Shown one piece after another: positions 27,121 to 35,060 of a stretch of 64,000 nucleotides of DNA (positions are counted from its first letter, which is position 1; each line of letters begins with the position of its first letter). Source of the stretch: Pyxidicoccus xibeiensis. GTDB taxonomy: Bacteria > Myxococcota > Myxococcia > Myxococcales > Myxococcaceae. The stretch covers positions 186,001 to 250,000 of the forward strand of contig NZ_JAJVKV010000006.1 of the NCBI RefSeq assembly GCF_024198175.1, read 5' to 3'. The position numbers were made by a program, and so were the translations under genes. The notes under the pieces were generated by a model. The model searched no databases, was not told where the DNA came from, and saw only the letters and a program-made list of their open reading frames with translations.

Positions 27121-28022
27121 CGCCCACCGAGGCCCCGCTCACCGCGCTGCTGCTGGCGCACGCGCCCCCGGAGCGGCACGACGCGCTCCGCGCGCTGCCC
27201 GCGATGGAGTCCCTGCTGGAGGCGCACCTCGCGAGGGGCCGGGAGGAGTGGCCGGCGGTGACGCTCGCGCCCGGGGACTTCGTGCGCCACCTGGCCCGCC
27301 ACCTCCCCACGGAGGGCCGCCTCGAGGACGCGCTCCAGCAGCTGCGCGGGGCCGACCTGTACCTGGCCTGCGCGTGCGCGGCGGGCGAGCCCCAGGCCCT
27401 GGAGCTGTTCGAGCGGCACATCCTCCAGAAGGTCGCCGCCCGGCTGGGCCAGCTCCCGCGAAGCGCCGTGGACGAGGTGCTCCAGGTGGCGCGCCAGCGG
27501 CTGCTGCTGGGCGTGGCGGGCTCGACGCCGAAGATTGCCGAGTTCTCCGGTCGGGGCTCGCTGAGCGGCTGGGTGCGCATCGTCGCCTCGCGCATCGCCG
27601 GGGAGCTGCTCAGCGGGGATGGCCGCCAGCAGCGTCTCTCCGAGCCGCCCCAGGCGCTGGAGCGCATGCTGTCCGGCGACAACCCCGAGCGGAACCTGCT
27701 CCAGGCCCACTCGCGCCAGGTGGTCACCGAGTCACTCCAGGCCGCGCTGGCGGAGCTGTCCGAGCGCGAGCGCGCCCTGCTGCGCCTGCACCACGTGCTG
27801 GGGCTCACCATGGACCGCATCGCGACGATGTATGGCGAGCCCCGCTCCAGCGTGGCGCGCCATGTGGTCCAGGCCCGTGAGCGATTGCTGAAGCTCACCC
27901 ACCGCGAGCTGGCCACCCGGCTGAAGCTGGATGGACAGGAATTGCAGAGCCTGCTCGGGCTGGTGCGGAGTCAATTGGACCTCAGCCTCCACCGACTGAT
28001 GGACTCGCCGGCTTCATCCTGA
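27117..28022 (+). CDS. ECF-like sigma-70 family factor coupled to the kinase
   Basis: This 301-residue protein starts within the kinase stop (ATGA). Residues about 85-185 contain region 2 (LELFERHILQKV...FSGRGSLSGWVRIVASRIA) and about 230-285 region 4 (LSERERALLRLHHVLGLTMDRIA, then SSVARHVVQARERLL). About 85 additional N-terminal residues precede region 2 and are not typical of ECF factors. It probably belongs to the ECF groups controlled by Ser/Thr kinases. Translation coupling suggests a fixed ratio with the kinase. Target promoters are unknown. Confidence 0.87.
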   Translation: MTPTEAPLTALLLAHAPPERHDALRALPAMESLLEAHLARGREEWPAVTLAPGDFVRHLARHLPTEGRLEDALQQLRGADLYLACACAAGEPQALELFERHILQKVAARLGQLPRSAVDEVLQVARQRLLLGVAGSTPKIAEFSGRGSLSGWVRIVASRIAGELLSGDGRQQRLSEPPQALERMLSGDNPERNLLQAHSRQVVTESLQAALAELSERERALLRLHHVLGLTMDRIATMYGEPRSSVARHVVQARERLLKLTHRELATRLKLDGQELQSLLGLVRSQLDLSLHRLMDSPASS

Positions 28023-28166
28023 CGCAATTGCCTTCCGCCCCTCTTTGCGGCGGAGGACTCGGGCATCGGCTGCGCCGCGGGCACGGGCGCGCCGCTGGGG
28101 CTGGGTTGGGGCGCGCTGCTGCTGCTCGGCTGCCTGTCCCGTCGACGGGGGGCGCGGCGCGGCTGA
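28023..28166 (+). pseudogene. Relic MYXO-CTERM sorting tail
   Basis: Downstream of the sigma-factor stop, and in the same frame, an open stretch ends at 28166 with GIGCAAGTGAPLGLGW, a hydrophobic helix WGALLLLGCL and the basic end SRRRGARRG. The Cys, hydrophobic helix and Arg cluster are the MYXO-CTERM (TIGR03901-type) signal found at the end of myxobacterial surface proteins. There is no start codon and no body, so this is the leftover 3' end of a lost surface-protein gene. Confidence 0.75.
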
Positions 28167-28196
28167 AGCGGGCCAGGGCTGCTAGGCTCGGAGCCC

Positions 28197-29222
28197 ATGG
28201 ACCCCACAGACCCCACCCTGGACACGTTCGCCCAGGAGCTGTTCAACGGCATGCTCCTGGGCGCGCTCGCCTACGTCTTCCTGCGGTATGTGCTCGGCGG
28301 CCTCTTCACCGTCGACCAGAACGTGCGCGCCGTGAAGGTGCGCTTCGGCCGCGCCGAGCGCCTCTCCGGCAACCCCACCAACAAGGAAGGCCCCCTGTCC
28401 GAGGGGCTCGCGCGCACCGACGAGGAGCGCTACGTCTACCCGCAGCTGCGCGTCATCTCCTCCGGCGGCCCCTACTTCAAGCTGCCCTGGGAGAAGGTGC
28501 GGAAGATCTCCGTCGCCACGCAGACGCTCAACATGGCGTACGACCCGGACTCGCCCGAGGCGAACCAGGGCGGCACCATGGTCGAGGCCGTCACCAAGGA
28601 CCAGCTCAACACGGGCCTCATCGGGCAGATCCGCTACCGCGTCTCGGAGAAGAACCTCTACGCGTACCTCTTCGGCGTGAAGAACCCCGTCGCACACGTG
28701 ATGGGCTTCTTCATCTCCATCCTCCGCCAGCGCATCGCCAACTTCGAGGCGCCCGCCGCCGCCCGCGACAGCGACAGCCTGGAGGCCAGCGTCGTGTCGG
28801 GCGTGTCCATCAACGACTTGCGGAAGAACCTGAGGGACCTCAACGAGCACATGGACCACGAGTGCCGTGGCAGCGAGGCGCGCTACGGCGTGGTGCTGGA
28901 AGCGTCACTCATCACCGGCATCGACCCGCCGGCCGAGGTGGAGAGCGCCCTGGCCGCCATCAACACGGCGCACAACCACGTCTCCAGCGACATCAGCCTG
29001 GCGCAGGCCTCCGCGGACCAGAAGATCGTCCAGAGCCGCCGCGCGGTGGAAATCGAGACGCTCAAGGCGCAGGCCGAGGTGGAGCCGCTGGTGGCCCTGT
29101 CCACGGAGCTGGCGCTGCTCAAGCGCAGCGGCCCTGGAGCGCTCCAGGCCTACCTGCGCAACATCCGCCTGGGGCTGTACCAGAAGGCCCAGGCCGTGGT
29201 GATGGGGGTGAAGCATGGGTAG
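28197..29222 (+). CDS. SPFH/band-7 membrane protein 1
   Basis: This 341-residue protein starts MDPTDPTLDTFAQELFNG. One hydrophobic segment at about 18-40 (FNGMLLGALAYVFLRYVLGG) is followed by an SPFH/band-7 domain (FTVDQNVRAVKVRFGR, then the inserted loop to VATQTLNM...VEAVTKDQLNTGLIGQIRYRV). A helical coiled region occupies 240-330. It overlaps the second SPFH gene by 8 bp, so the products probably hetero-oligomerise like HflK/HflC or flotillin pairs. No FtsH or NfeD partner is adjacent. Confidence 0.85.
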   Translation: MDPTDPTLDTFAQELFNGMLLGALAYVFLRYVLGGLFTVDQNVRAVKVRFGRAERLSGNPTNKEGPLSEGLARTDEERYVYPQLRVISSGGPYFKLPWEKVRKISVATQTLNMAYDPDSPEANQGGTMVEAVTKDQLNTGLIGQIRYRVSEKNLYAYLFGVKNPVAHVMGFFISILRQRIANFEAPAAARDSDSLEASVVSGVSINDLRKNLRDLNEHMDHECRGSEARYGVVLEASLITGIDPPAEVESALAAINTAHNHVSSDISLAQASADQKIVQSRRAVEIETLKAQAEVEPLVALSTELALLKRSGPGALQAYLRNIRLGLYQKAQAVVMGVKHG

Positions 29223-30129
29223 CACCATCGTCGGCTTCATCCTCGGCCTCGTCATGATGGCCATCGGCGTGCCCGTCTTCTTCGCGCTCCTGCGCCTGTT
29301 CGGCTTCTACGCCGTCGTGGAGGAGCGCACCTGCCGGGTGTACGTGCTCTTCGGCTCGGTGGTGTGCACGCTGGACGAGCCGGGGCTCCACTTCCTGTGG
29401 CCGAAGCTCGGCCCCAAGGCGCTCATCGTGAACCTGGTGGGCCGCTGCCAGGTGGTGGACCTGAGGCTGGACCAGCAGTACCTGCGCAGCCAGGCGGTGA
29501 ACTCCGAGGAGGGCGCGCCGATGGGCATCGGCATCTGGTACGAGATGTACATCTCGGACCCGCAGCGCTTCCTCTTCGAGAACGCGGACCCGCGGGGCAG
29601 CCTGGCCGCCAACGTGAGCAACGCCGCGGTGCGCTGCCTGTCCAACATGAAGCTGTCCGCCATGCTGGAGACGCGGCACGAGATGAGCCGCACCGTGCGC
29701 GCCGAGGTGAGCCCCCAGAGCCACGCGTGGGGCTACAAGCTGGGCAGCGTCTACGTGCGCAAGGTCCACTTCCGCGACGCGGTGATGATTCGCCAGATTG
29801 AGGAGAAGGTGGTCAACCGGCTGCGCCAGGTGACGAGCGCCATCCGCCAGGACGGCGCCAACCAGGTGAGCATCATCACCAGCACCGCCGAGCGGCAGAG
29901 CGCGGTGGAGTTCGCCCGCGCCGCGGCGCTGCGGCCCCAGATTGTCGGCACCGCGCTGCGCAAGATTGGCGAGGACCCCGAGGTGCTGGAGGCCACCTTC
30001 GAGCTGCTGGAGACGCAGCGGCTGCTGGAGAGCGGCGCGCAGCTCACGCTCATCCCCGATGGCCAGCGTGGCGAGCTGCTGTCGCAGTTGCTGGCGGCCC
30101 GCGCCACCAGCCACTCCAGCAAGGGCTGA
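29215..30129 (+). CDS. SPFH/band-7 membrane protein 2
   Basis: This 304-residue protein starts MGSTIVGFILGLVMMAIGVP, giving an N-terminal anchor (about 4-32). The band-7 domain follows with VEERTCRVYVLFGSVV, LDEPGLHFLWPKLG (the usual PG-x-H/Y-x-x-P) and LRLDQQYL. RKVHFRDAVMIRQIEEKVVNRLRQV begins the C-terminal coiled coil. It overlaps SPFH 1 and forms a two-gene operon. Membrane scaffolding is inferred from family knowledge. Confidence 0.87.
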   Translation: MGSTIVGFILGLVMMAIGVPVFFALLRLFGFYAVVEERTCRVYVLFGSVVCTLDEPGLHFLWPKLGPKALIVNLVGRCQVVDLRLDQQYLRSQAVNSEEGAPMGIGIWYEMYISDPQRFLFENADPRGSLAANVSNAAVRCLSNMKLSAMLETRHEMSRTVRAEVSPQSHAWGYKLGSVYVRKVHFRDAVMIRQIEEKVVNRLRQVTSAIRQDGANQVSIITSTAERQSAVEFARAAALRPQIVGTALRKIGEDPEVLEATFELLETQRLLESGAQLTLIPDGQRGELLSQLLAARATSHSSKG

Positions 30130-30168
30130 GTGGCCCGGCGCCCGGCGGACCTGTTTCCGCCGGGTGCC

Positions 30169-30290
30169 TCAGCGCTTGCGCAGGATGGCCGAGTCTCCCG
30201 CGAGCCACAGCTCGGTGGCGGAGGCGGCCCATACGCGTGCAGCGCCGTTGTACCCGCGCACCTTCGCGCACCGGAGCCGTACCGCGGCTC
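30169..30290 (-). pseudogene. Relic C-terminus of a beta-propeller-type surface protein
   Basis: Between the SPFH pair and the decarboxylase, the minus strand encodes RGYNGAARVWAASATELWLA followed by GDSAILRKR and a stop. VW-A-S-x-T-E-LWLAGD-x-x-I is the blade signature repeated in myxobacterial propeller-like surface proteins. Upstream the frame loses sense before the decarboxylase stop at 30312. I read it as a residual 3' fragment of a truncated gene. Confidence 0.6.
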
Positions 30291-30311
30291 GGGGCGCTCC
30301 CGCGTCTCGAC

Positions 30312-31712
30312 TCAGGCCAGCTCTGCCGCCGCGGCAAGGACTTCGGCCACCACCGTGTCCACGTCCTCGGGGGTGGTGCGGTGGTTGACGAAGCAGGCGC
30401 GCAGGGCGAAGCGCCCGTGAATCGTGGCGTTGGAGATGTAGACGCGGCCGCGCGCGTTGATTCGGGCGAGCAGCTTCGCGTTGAACGCGTCGCGCTCTGC
30501 CTCCGCGAGCGTGCCCACGTAGCGGAAGCACACCGCGCTCAGCGGCACGGGGGCGAGCAGCTCCAGCGCGGGCGTGGCGCGCACCGCGGCCTCCAGGCGC
30601 TTCGCGTTCTCCACGTCACGGCGGATGGCCTCCCGGAAGGCCTCGAGGCCGTGGTAGCGCACGGACAGCCACACCTTGAAGGCGCGGGCGCGGCGGGACA
30701 GCTCCATGGACTCGTCGAAGAAGGCGAAGCCCTCCACCGCGTCGGCGCTCATCGCGAGCACGTAGTCTCCGGAGAAGGAGAACGTCCTTCGCGCGGCGCC
30801 CGCGTCCCTGAACAGCAACACGCCGCAGTCCGCCGGCTGGTAGAGCCACTTGTGCGCGTCCATGGACAGGGAGTCCGCCAGCGACAGTCCCTCGAAGCGC
30901 TCTGGCAGGGCCATGGCAGCGAGCGCTCCGAAGGCGCCATCCACGTGCAGCCACAGGCCGTGCGCGCGGGCGATGCGGGCCACCTCGGGCAGCGGGTCCA
31001 CCGAGCCGGTGTTGACGGTGCCGGCCGTGGCCACTACCGCCAGCGGGCGCCGGCCAGCGGTTACGTCCTCGGTGATGGCGTGCTCCAGCGCGTCGGGGCG
31101 CATCCGCCACTGCGCGTCGGTGGGAATCAGCCGCAGGTGCTTCCGGCCCAGCCCCAGCAGCGCCATCGCCTTGGGGATGGACATGTGGACCTCGGAGGAC
31201 GCGTACACCACGCCCGAGGGAGAGCCCTCCTCGTTGGCCGGGGCGCGGGACTCGCGCGCCATGGCCAGCCCCATGAGGTTCGCCGCCGAGCCGCCGCCCG
31301 TGAAGCTCCCGGTGAAGCCCTCGCAGCCCACCGCACGCGCCAGGCTGCGCACCACCGCGCGCTCCATGCTCACCACCGTGGGCCCGGAGCGCCACGCGGT
31401 GACGTTCTGGTTGATGACGCTGGCCATGTAGTCGCCCAGCACGCCCACCGGCTCACCCGAGCCGAACACGTAGGCCAGGAAGCGCGCGTTGCCCGCGCGA
31501 GCCCCGTCCATCACCGGCTTCAAGGCCTCCAGCGCGGCGTCCTTCAGCCCCACCTCGGGCAGGCCGTCGGCGAACAGCGCCTCCGTGGCGCTGCCGGGAA
31601 CACCGGGCGCCACCGGCCGCGAGTCGAGCTCCTGGAGCCACTGCTCCGCCAGCGACGAGATGCGGTCGGCGAGACGACGGAACTCCGTGGGCGACACGTC
31701 CAGAGCGCTCAT
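30312..31712 (-). CDS. Pyridoxal-dependent (aromatic-type) amino-acid decarboxylase
   Basis: The 466-residue protein starts MSALDVSPTEFRRLADRI. It is a group II PLP decarboxylase: VVSMERAVVRSLARAVG, the phosphate-binding GSFTGGGSAANLMGLAMAR, HVDGAFGALA with the PLP-contacting Asp, and SMDAHKWLYQP with the Schiff-base Lys at about 288. This matches the aromatic-L-amino-acid/tyrosine/glutamate decarboxylase superfamily; the substrate is uncertain. It appears monocistronic. A tandem-repeat region with palindromes separates it from the divergent amphi-Trp gene. Confidence 0.9.
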   Translation of the reverse strand: MSALDVSPTEFRRLADRISSLAEQWLQELDSRPVAPGVPGSATEALFADGLPEVGLKDAALEALKPVMDGARAGNARFLAYVFGSGEPVGVLGDYMASVINQNVTAWRSGPTVVSMERAVVRSLARAVGCEGFTGSFTGGGSAANLMGLAMARESRAPANEEGSPSGVVYASSEVHMSIPKAMALLGLGRKHLRLIPTDAQWRMRPDALEHAITEDVTAGRRPLAVVATAGTVNTGSVDPLPEVARIARAHGLWLHVDGAFGALAAMALPERFEGLSLADSLSMDAHKWLYQPADCGVLLFRDAGAARRTFSFSGDYVLAMSADAVEGFAFFDESMELSRRARAFKVWLSVRYHGLEAFREAIRRDVENAKRLEAAVRATPALELLAPVPLSAVCFRYVGTLAEAERDAFNAKLLARINARGRVYISNATIHGRFALRACFVNHRTTPEDVDTVVAEVLAAAAELA

Positions 31713-31744
31713 GCGCGCGCACCATAGTTGTCGCCGCCCGACGG

Positions 31745-31760
31745 TGGAACGGACGTTCCA
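31745..31760. promoter_or_regulatory. Operator-like palindrome, copy 1
   Basis: TGGAACGGACGTTCCA has perfect 7-bp arms TGGAACG/CGTTCCA around GA. It lies 33 bp upstream of the decarboxylase start codon, close enough to overlap its promoter. Confidence 0.5.
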
Positions 31761-31839
31761 TTCCGCACGCGGGCGTCGCGCCCGGCGCCTGCTCCCTCCA
31801 GGACTGGGCGGTCCACCCGGGGCGAGGCAGCGCACGAAG

Positions 31840-31855
31840 TGGAACGGACGTTCCA
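31840..31855. promoter_or_regulatory. Operator-like palindrome, copy 2
   Basis: This copy is identical to copy 1 and starts 95 bp further on (nine helical turns). Confidence 0.5.
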
Positions 31856-31933
31856 TTCCACACGCGAGCGCCGCTCCGGCGCATGCCCCCTCCGAGAATG
31901 GGTGGCCCATCCGGGGCGAGGCAGCCCGCGAAG

Positions 31934-31949
31934 TGGAATGGACGTTCCA
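31934..31949. promoter_or_regulatory. Operator-like palindrome, copy 3
   Basis: TGGAATGGACGTTCCA differs from the other two at one base, which breaks one arm pair. It starts 94 bp after copy 2 and 92 bp before the amphi-Trp start codon. Confidence 0.45.
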
Positions 31950-32025
31950 TTCCGCACGCGGGCGTCGCGCCCGGGGCGCCTCCGCTGGCAGGATGGACGG
32001 CCCACCTGAGAGCAAGGAGCGAGCA

Positions 32026-32250
32026 ATGGCGAAGCGTCCCGCGAGAGACCTGGAGAAGACCTACCCGCGCAAGGAGTTCGTCGCGAAGCTCCGGCGGCTG
32101 GCGGATGCCCTGGAGGCCGGCAAGGCCTTCAGCATCCAGATTGCCGGAGAGCGCCTGCACATCCCCGCCGATGCGCTCTTCAACATCGAGCACGAGCGCG
32201 AAGGCAACGTGGACGAGGTGGAGTTCCAGCTCCGGTGGAAGCGCGAGTAG
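32026..32250 (+). CDS. Amphi-Trp domain protein
   Basis: The protein has 74 residues with AAGGAG upstream of the ATG. A basic start (MAKRPARDLEKTYPRKEF) leads to a helix (VAKLRRLADALEAGK) and then strands FSIQIAGERLHIPADALFNI and VEFQLRWKRE. This is the amphi-Trp domain, a small bacterial and archaeal family of unknown function ending in a Trp-containing amphipathic strand. It is convergent with the chemoreceptor gene. Confidence 0.82.
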   Translation: MAKRPARDLEKTYPRKEFVAKLRRLADALEAGKAFSIQIAGERLHIPADALFNIEHEREGNVDEVEFQLRWKRE

Positions 32251-32265
32251 GCGCGGCCGGAGGCC

Positions 32266-33831
32266 TCAGCTGCGCGTCGTCTTGAAGCGGCCGGTGACGG
32301 CGGTGAGCCCCTCGGCCACCGCCTGCAGGTCCTGGGCGATGCGGGTGGTGCGGCCGGTGGCGTCCACGCCCTGCTTCACCAGCTCCGCCACGTTGCGAGC
32401 GCCCTGCACGGCCTGCTCGCTGGACTGGCGCTGCTGCCGCGTGGCGATGGTGATTTGACGCGCCGCCTCGCTGGTGCCGCGCGCCAGCTCCACGATGCGC
32501 TGGAACACGGAGGAGGCCTGCTCGGCCACCTCCACGCCCCGGTCGCTGGTGGCCATGCCCACGCGCGCCTTGGACGCCGCCTCCTCGCCCGAGTCCTGCA
32601 CCTTCTCGACGATGCGGGCGATGTCGCGCGCGGACGCGGACACGTTCTCCGCCAGCTTGCGCATCTCCGCCGCCACCAACGAGAAGCCGCGGCCCACCTC
32701 GCCCGCCTTGGTGCCCTCCAGCGCCGCGTTCAGCGCCAGCAGGTCCGAGCGCTCCGCCACCTGGTTGATGACCTGGGCAATCTTGGACACCTGCTGCAGG
32801 TCCTGGTTGAGGCCGACAATCGCGTCCGCCACGCCCTTGGACTCGGTGCGGATGTCGTTGATGCCGGCCACCACCTGCGCCACCACCGCCATGGCCTCGG
32901 CCACGGCCTCGTGGGTGCGCCGCGCGCTGGACTCCACCACCTCCGTGGAGCTGGAGATCTGCTCCGCCGTGCGGCTCAGCTCCTCGAACGTGGCGGCAAT
33001 CTGCTGCGCGTACGCCGCCTGCTGGCTGATGACGTGCTCCTGGTCCGCGGACGCGACGAGCAGCCCGCGCGAAGCACCGCCCAGCTGGTCCGTGCGCGAC
33101 ACCAGCTCCATCACCGTGGTGCGCAGCGTGCCGAGCATCTGGTTGAAGGACTGCGCCATCAGGCGCACCTCACCCGTGGCGGACACGTCCAGCTCCGCGC
33201 GCGACATGTCCCCGCGCGACACGTCCTGGACCACCTCCGTCACCCGCGACACGGGCTCGACGATGGAGCGGCTGATGAACATCGCCAGCAGCAGGCCCAC
33301 GCCCAGCGCCGCCGTCAGCGCCGCCAGCGCCATCCCATCCAGGTCCACCAGCGACGCCACCGCCTCCTCCACCCCGAAGCCCGCGACGTAGGTGTGGCCA
33401 CCGCTGGCGCAGCGCACCCGCACCTCCCGCTCGGGCGCTCGCGACGTCTCACAGCCCTCCAGGGGCCGCGCGGGCCGCGCCCTCACGTCGTCGGGGATGG
33501 GCCCGCGGGCGTGCACCACGGCGCCCTCCGGGCCCAGCAGGCCCTGGTAGTGCACGGTGAAGCCCCGGCCCCCCTCGGCCCCGTTGGCGAGGTCCAGCTG
33601 GGACAGCACCCCGTCCGCGCGCGAGCGGGCCTCCGTGGTGCCGTCCACGGCGAGCACCGCGGGGTGCTGGGCCACGAGCGTTCCCACCACGCGCACCCGC
33701 TTCTCCAGGAGCCCCAGCGTGACCTCCCGCTGCCGCTCCGGGAAGTACAGGCCGCAGAAGAAGACCACCGCCAGGCAGGGCACGAGCACCGCGATGGCCA
33801 CCTGCATCCGCAAGCTGAGCCGGCCCCACAT
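32266..33831 (-). CDS. Methyl-accepting chemotaxis protein
   Basis: The protein has 521 residues from ATG 33831 (MWGRLSLRMQVAIAVLVPC). TM1 is about 9-30 and TM2 about 170-192, enclosing a roughly 140-residue periplasmic sensor with two or more Cys (GCETSRAPE, VRCASGG). A HAMP domain (192-245) is followed by the signalling domain with the hairpin tip QVAERSDLLALNAALEGTKA and GEVGRGFSLVAAEMRKLAE. No C-terminal CheR-tethering pentapeptide is seen. It is an orphan receptor here, with no che genes nearby. The ligand is unknown. Confidence 0.92.
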   Translation of the reverse strand: MWGRLSLRMQVAIAVLVPCLAVVFFCGLYFPERQREVTLGLLEKRVRVVGTLVAQHPAVLAVDGTTEARSRADGVLSQLDLANGAEGGRGFTVHYQGLLGPEGAVVHARGPIPDDVRARPARPLEGCETSRAPEREVRVRCASGGHTYVAGFGVEEAVASLVDLDGMALAALTAALGVGLLLAMFISRSIVEPVSRVTEVVQDVSRGDMSRAELDVSATGEVRLMAQSFNQMLGTLRTTVMELVSRTDQLGGASRGLLVASADQEHVISQQAAYAQQIAATFEELSRTAEQISSSTEVVESSARRTHEAVAEAMAVVAQVVAGINDIRTESKGVADAIVGLNQDLQQVSKIAQVINQVAERSDLLALNAALEGTKAGEVGRGFSLVAAEMRKLAENVSASARDIARIVEKVQDSGEEAASKARVGMATSDRGVEVAEQASSVFQRIVELARGTSEAARQITIATRQQRQSSEQAVQGARNVAELVKQGVDATGRTTRIAQDLQAVAEGLTAVTGRFKTTRS

Positions 33832-34050
33832 GCCTGTCTTCTCCCGGGAAGTGCTGATCCACGCCGGCCGCGGCGCGCCCACCGACGGTAGGCGCCCCGT
33901 CGAGGAGCGTCAAACGTGTCCCCCGACGGGAGACCGCCCGGCCGGCCAGGCGCCGGCAGGCAGGCACGGTGGGCCTCATGGCGGCGCCACAAGCCCTGCT
34001 TTTCGCCGTCATCTCAAGGGGTTGGAGCGCTGCCCCGGGGGAGTTTCCCT

Positions 34051-34080
34051 TTGACATGGCGCGGCCGGTGTCATTAGGTT
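34051..34080 (+). promoter_or_regulatory. nuoA promoter
   Basis: TTGACA (34051-34056), an 18-bp spacer and TAGGTT (34075-34080) form a recognisable housekeeping promoter. The predicted start site (about 34087) is only a few bases before the nuoA ATG at 34090 and there is no Shine-Dalgarno, so the transcript may be leaderless. Confidence 0.55.
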
Positions 34081-34089
34081 CCGCGCGCG

Positions 34090-34461
34090 ATGACTCCCAC
34101 TCCACTCTCGCCCTATCTGCCGCTGGCGGTCGTCCTGCTGCTGGCCGGCGGCATGGCGATGCTCATTCCCCAGATCACCACCCGCCTGGGGCCCCGGCGT
34201 CCGAGCGCCATCAAGTCCACCAGCTTCGAGGCCGGCTCCGAGTCGACCGGCCCGGCACGTCAGCGCTTCGCGGTGAAGTTCTACGTGGTGGCGCTGTTGT
34301 TCATCGTGTTCGACGTCGAAGCGGTGTTCCTGTACCCCTGGGCGGTGAACTTCCAGGCGCTCGGCTGGTTCGGGTACGTGGAGATGCTGGTTTTCGCGTC
34401 CACGCTCGTCGTCGGGCTTATCTACATCTGGAAGAAGGGCGCCCTGGACTGGGAGAGCTGA
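34090..34461 (+). CDS. nuoA: NADH-quinone oxidoreductase subunit A
   Basis: The 123-residue membrane protein has three helices. The segment KSTSFEAGSESTGPARQRF is the matrix-side loop between helices 1 and 2 (typical YECG-x-x-P is altered to FEAGSES), and VVALLFIVFDVEAVFLYPWA contains the conserved FD-x-E-x-x-FL-x-PWA motif. It sits at the junction of the peripheral and membrane arms of complex I. The conserved loop Cys is absent. It starts a short nuoAB transcription unit. Confidence 0.95.
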   Translation: MTPTPLSPYLPLAVVLLLAGGMAMLIPQITTRLGPRRPSAIKSTSFEAGSESTGPARQRFAVKFYVVALLFIVFDVEAVFLYPWAVNFQALGWFGYVEMLVFASTLVVGLIYIWKKGALDWES

Positions 34462-34467
34462 GACACC

Positions 34468-35031
34468 ATGGCTGACGCTGACATTGCTCCTGTTTTGACG
34501 ACCCGCCGCGACGAGGCCATGGGCTTCTTCCAGCGGATGGTGTCGAAGGGCCTGGGTTGGGCCCGCAAGTACTCGCTGTTCACCTATCCGTACGCCACCG
34601 CATGCTGCGGCATGGAGTACATGTCCGTGGCGGCGAGCCGTCACGACATCTCGCGCTTCGGCGCCGAGTTCCCCCGCTTCTCGCCCCGGCAGGCAGATCT
34701 GCTGATGGTGGTGGGCACCATCAACCTGAAGCAGGCGCCCATCCTCAAGCGCGTGTACGAGCAGATGGCCGAGCCCAAGTGGGTGGTGGCCTTCGGCGTG
34801 TGCGCGTCGTCGGGTGGCTTCTACGACAACTACGCGGTGCTCCAGGGCATCGACCGCATCATCCCCGTGGACGTCTACATCCCCGGCTGCCCGCCGCGTC
34901 CGGAGCAGGTGCTGGACGGCCTGATGCTGCTCCAGGACAAGATTGGCAACCAGGTGCACCGCATCGCGGACCGCGAGCAGCCCAACGCCACGGCCGCCCG
35001 GCACGACCTGCTGCTGTCCATGGGCAAGTAA
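34468..35031 (+). CDS. nuoB: NADH-quinone oxidoreductase subunit B
   Basis: The 187-residue protein carries all ligands of cluster N2: tandem Cys in YPYATACCGMEYM, Cys in FGVCASSGG and Cys in IPGCPPRPE. It passes electrons to quinone at the NuoB/D interface. It begins 6 bp after nuoA. A terminator follows at once, so nuoAB is cut off from nuoC by 4.2 kb containing three unrelated genes. Confidence 0.97.
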   Translation: MADADIAPVLTTRRDEAMGFFQRMVSKGLGWARKYSLFTYPYATACCGMEYMSVAASRHDISRFGAEFPRFSPRQADLLMVVGTINLKQAPILKRVYEQMAEPKWVVAFGVCASSGGFYDNYAVLQGIDRIIPVDVYIPGCPPRPEQVLDGLMLLQDKIGNQVHRIADREQPNATAARHDLLLSMGK

Positions 35032-35060
35032 CGAGTCACGCGCCCCACGCGCGGTACCTC

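Larger units (their letters stand above)
31744..32013. repeat. Tandem repeat of about 94 bp, three units
   Basis: The 313-bp gap between the decarboxylase start and the amphi-Trp gene is mostly a tandem repeat. Units begin at 31744, 31839 and 31933; the third is shorter and diverges at its end. Each begins with a palindrome (TGGAACGGACGTTCCA or a one-base variant), then TTCC-x-CACGCG-x-GCG and ends with GGGGCGAGGCAGC. Units differ by substitutions in the middle, and no long open frame is conserved across all three. Confidence 0.85.

Noticed and set aside
28028..29257. A 409-codon plus-strand frame over the first SPFH gene
   Set aside because: It is another frame of the SPFH gene with Arg/Gly-rich nonsense content.
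31744..32013. CRISPR array
   Set aside because: Only three units with unit length near 94 bp, no constant short repeat with unique spacers, and no cas genes.
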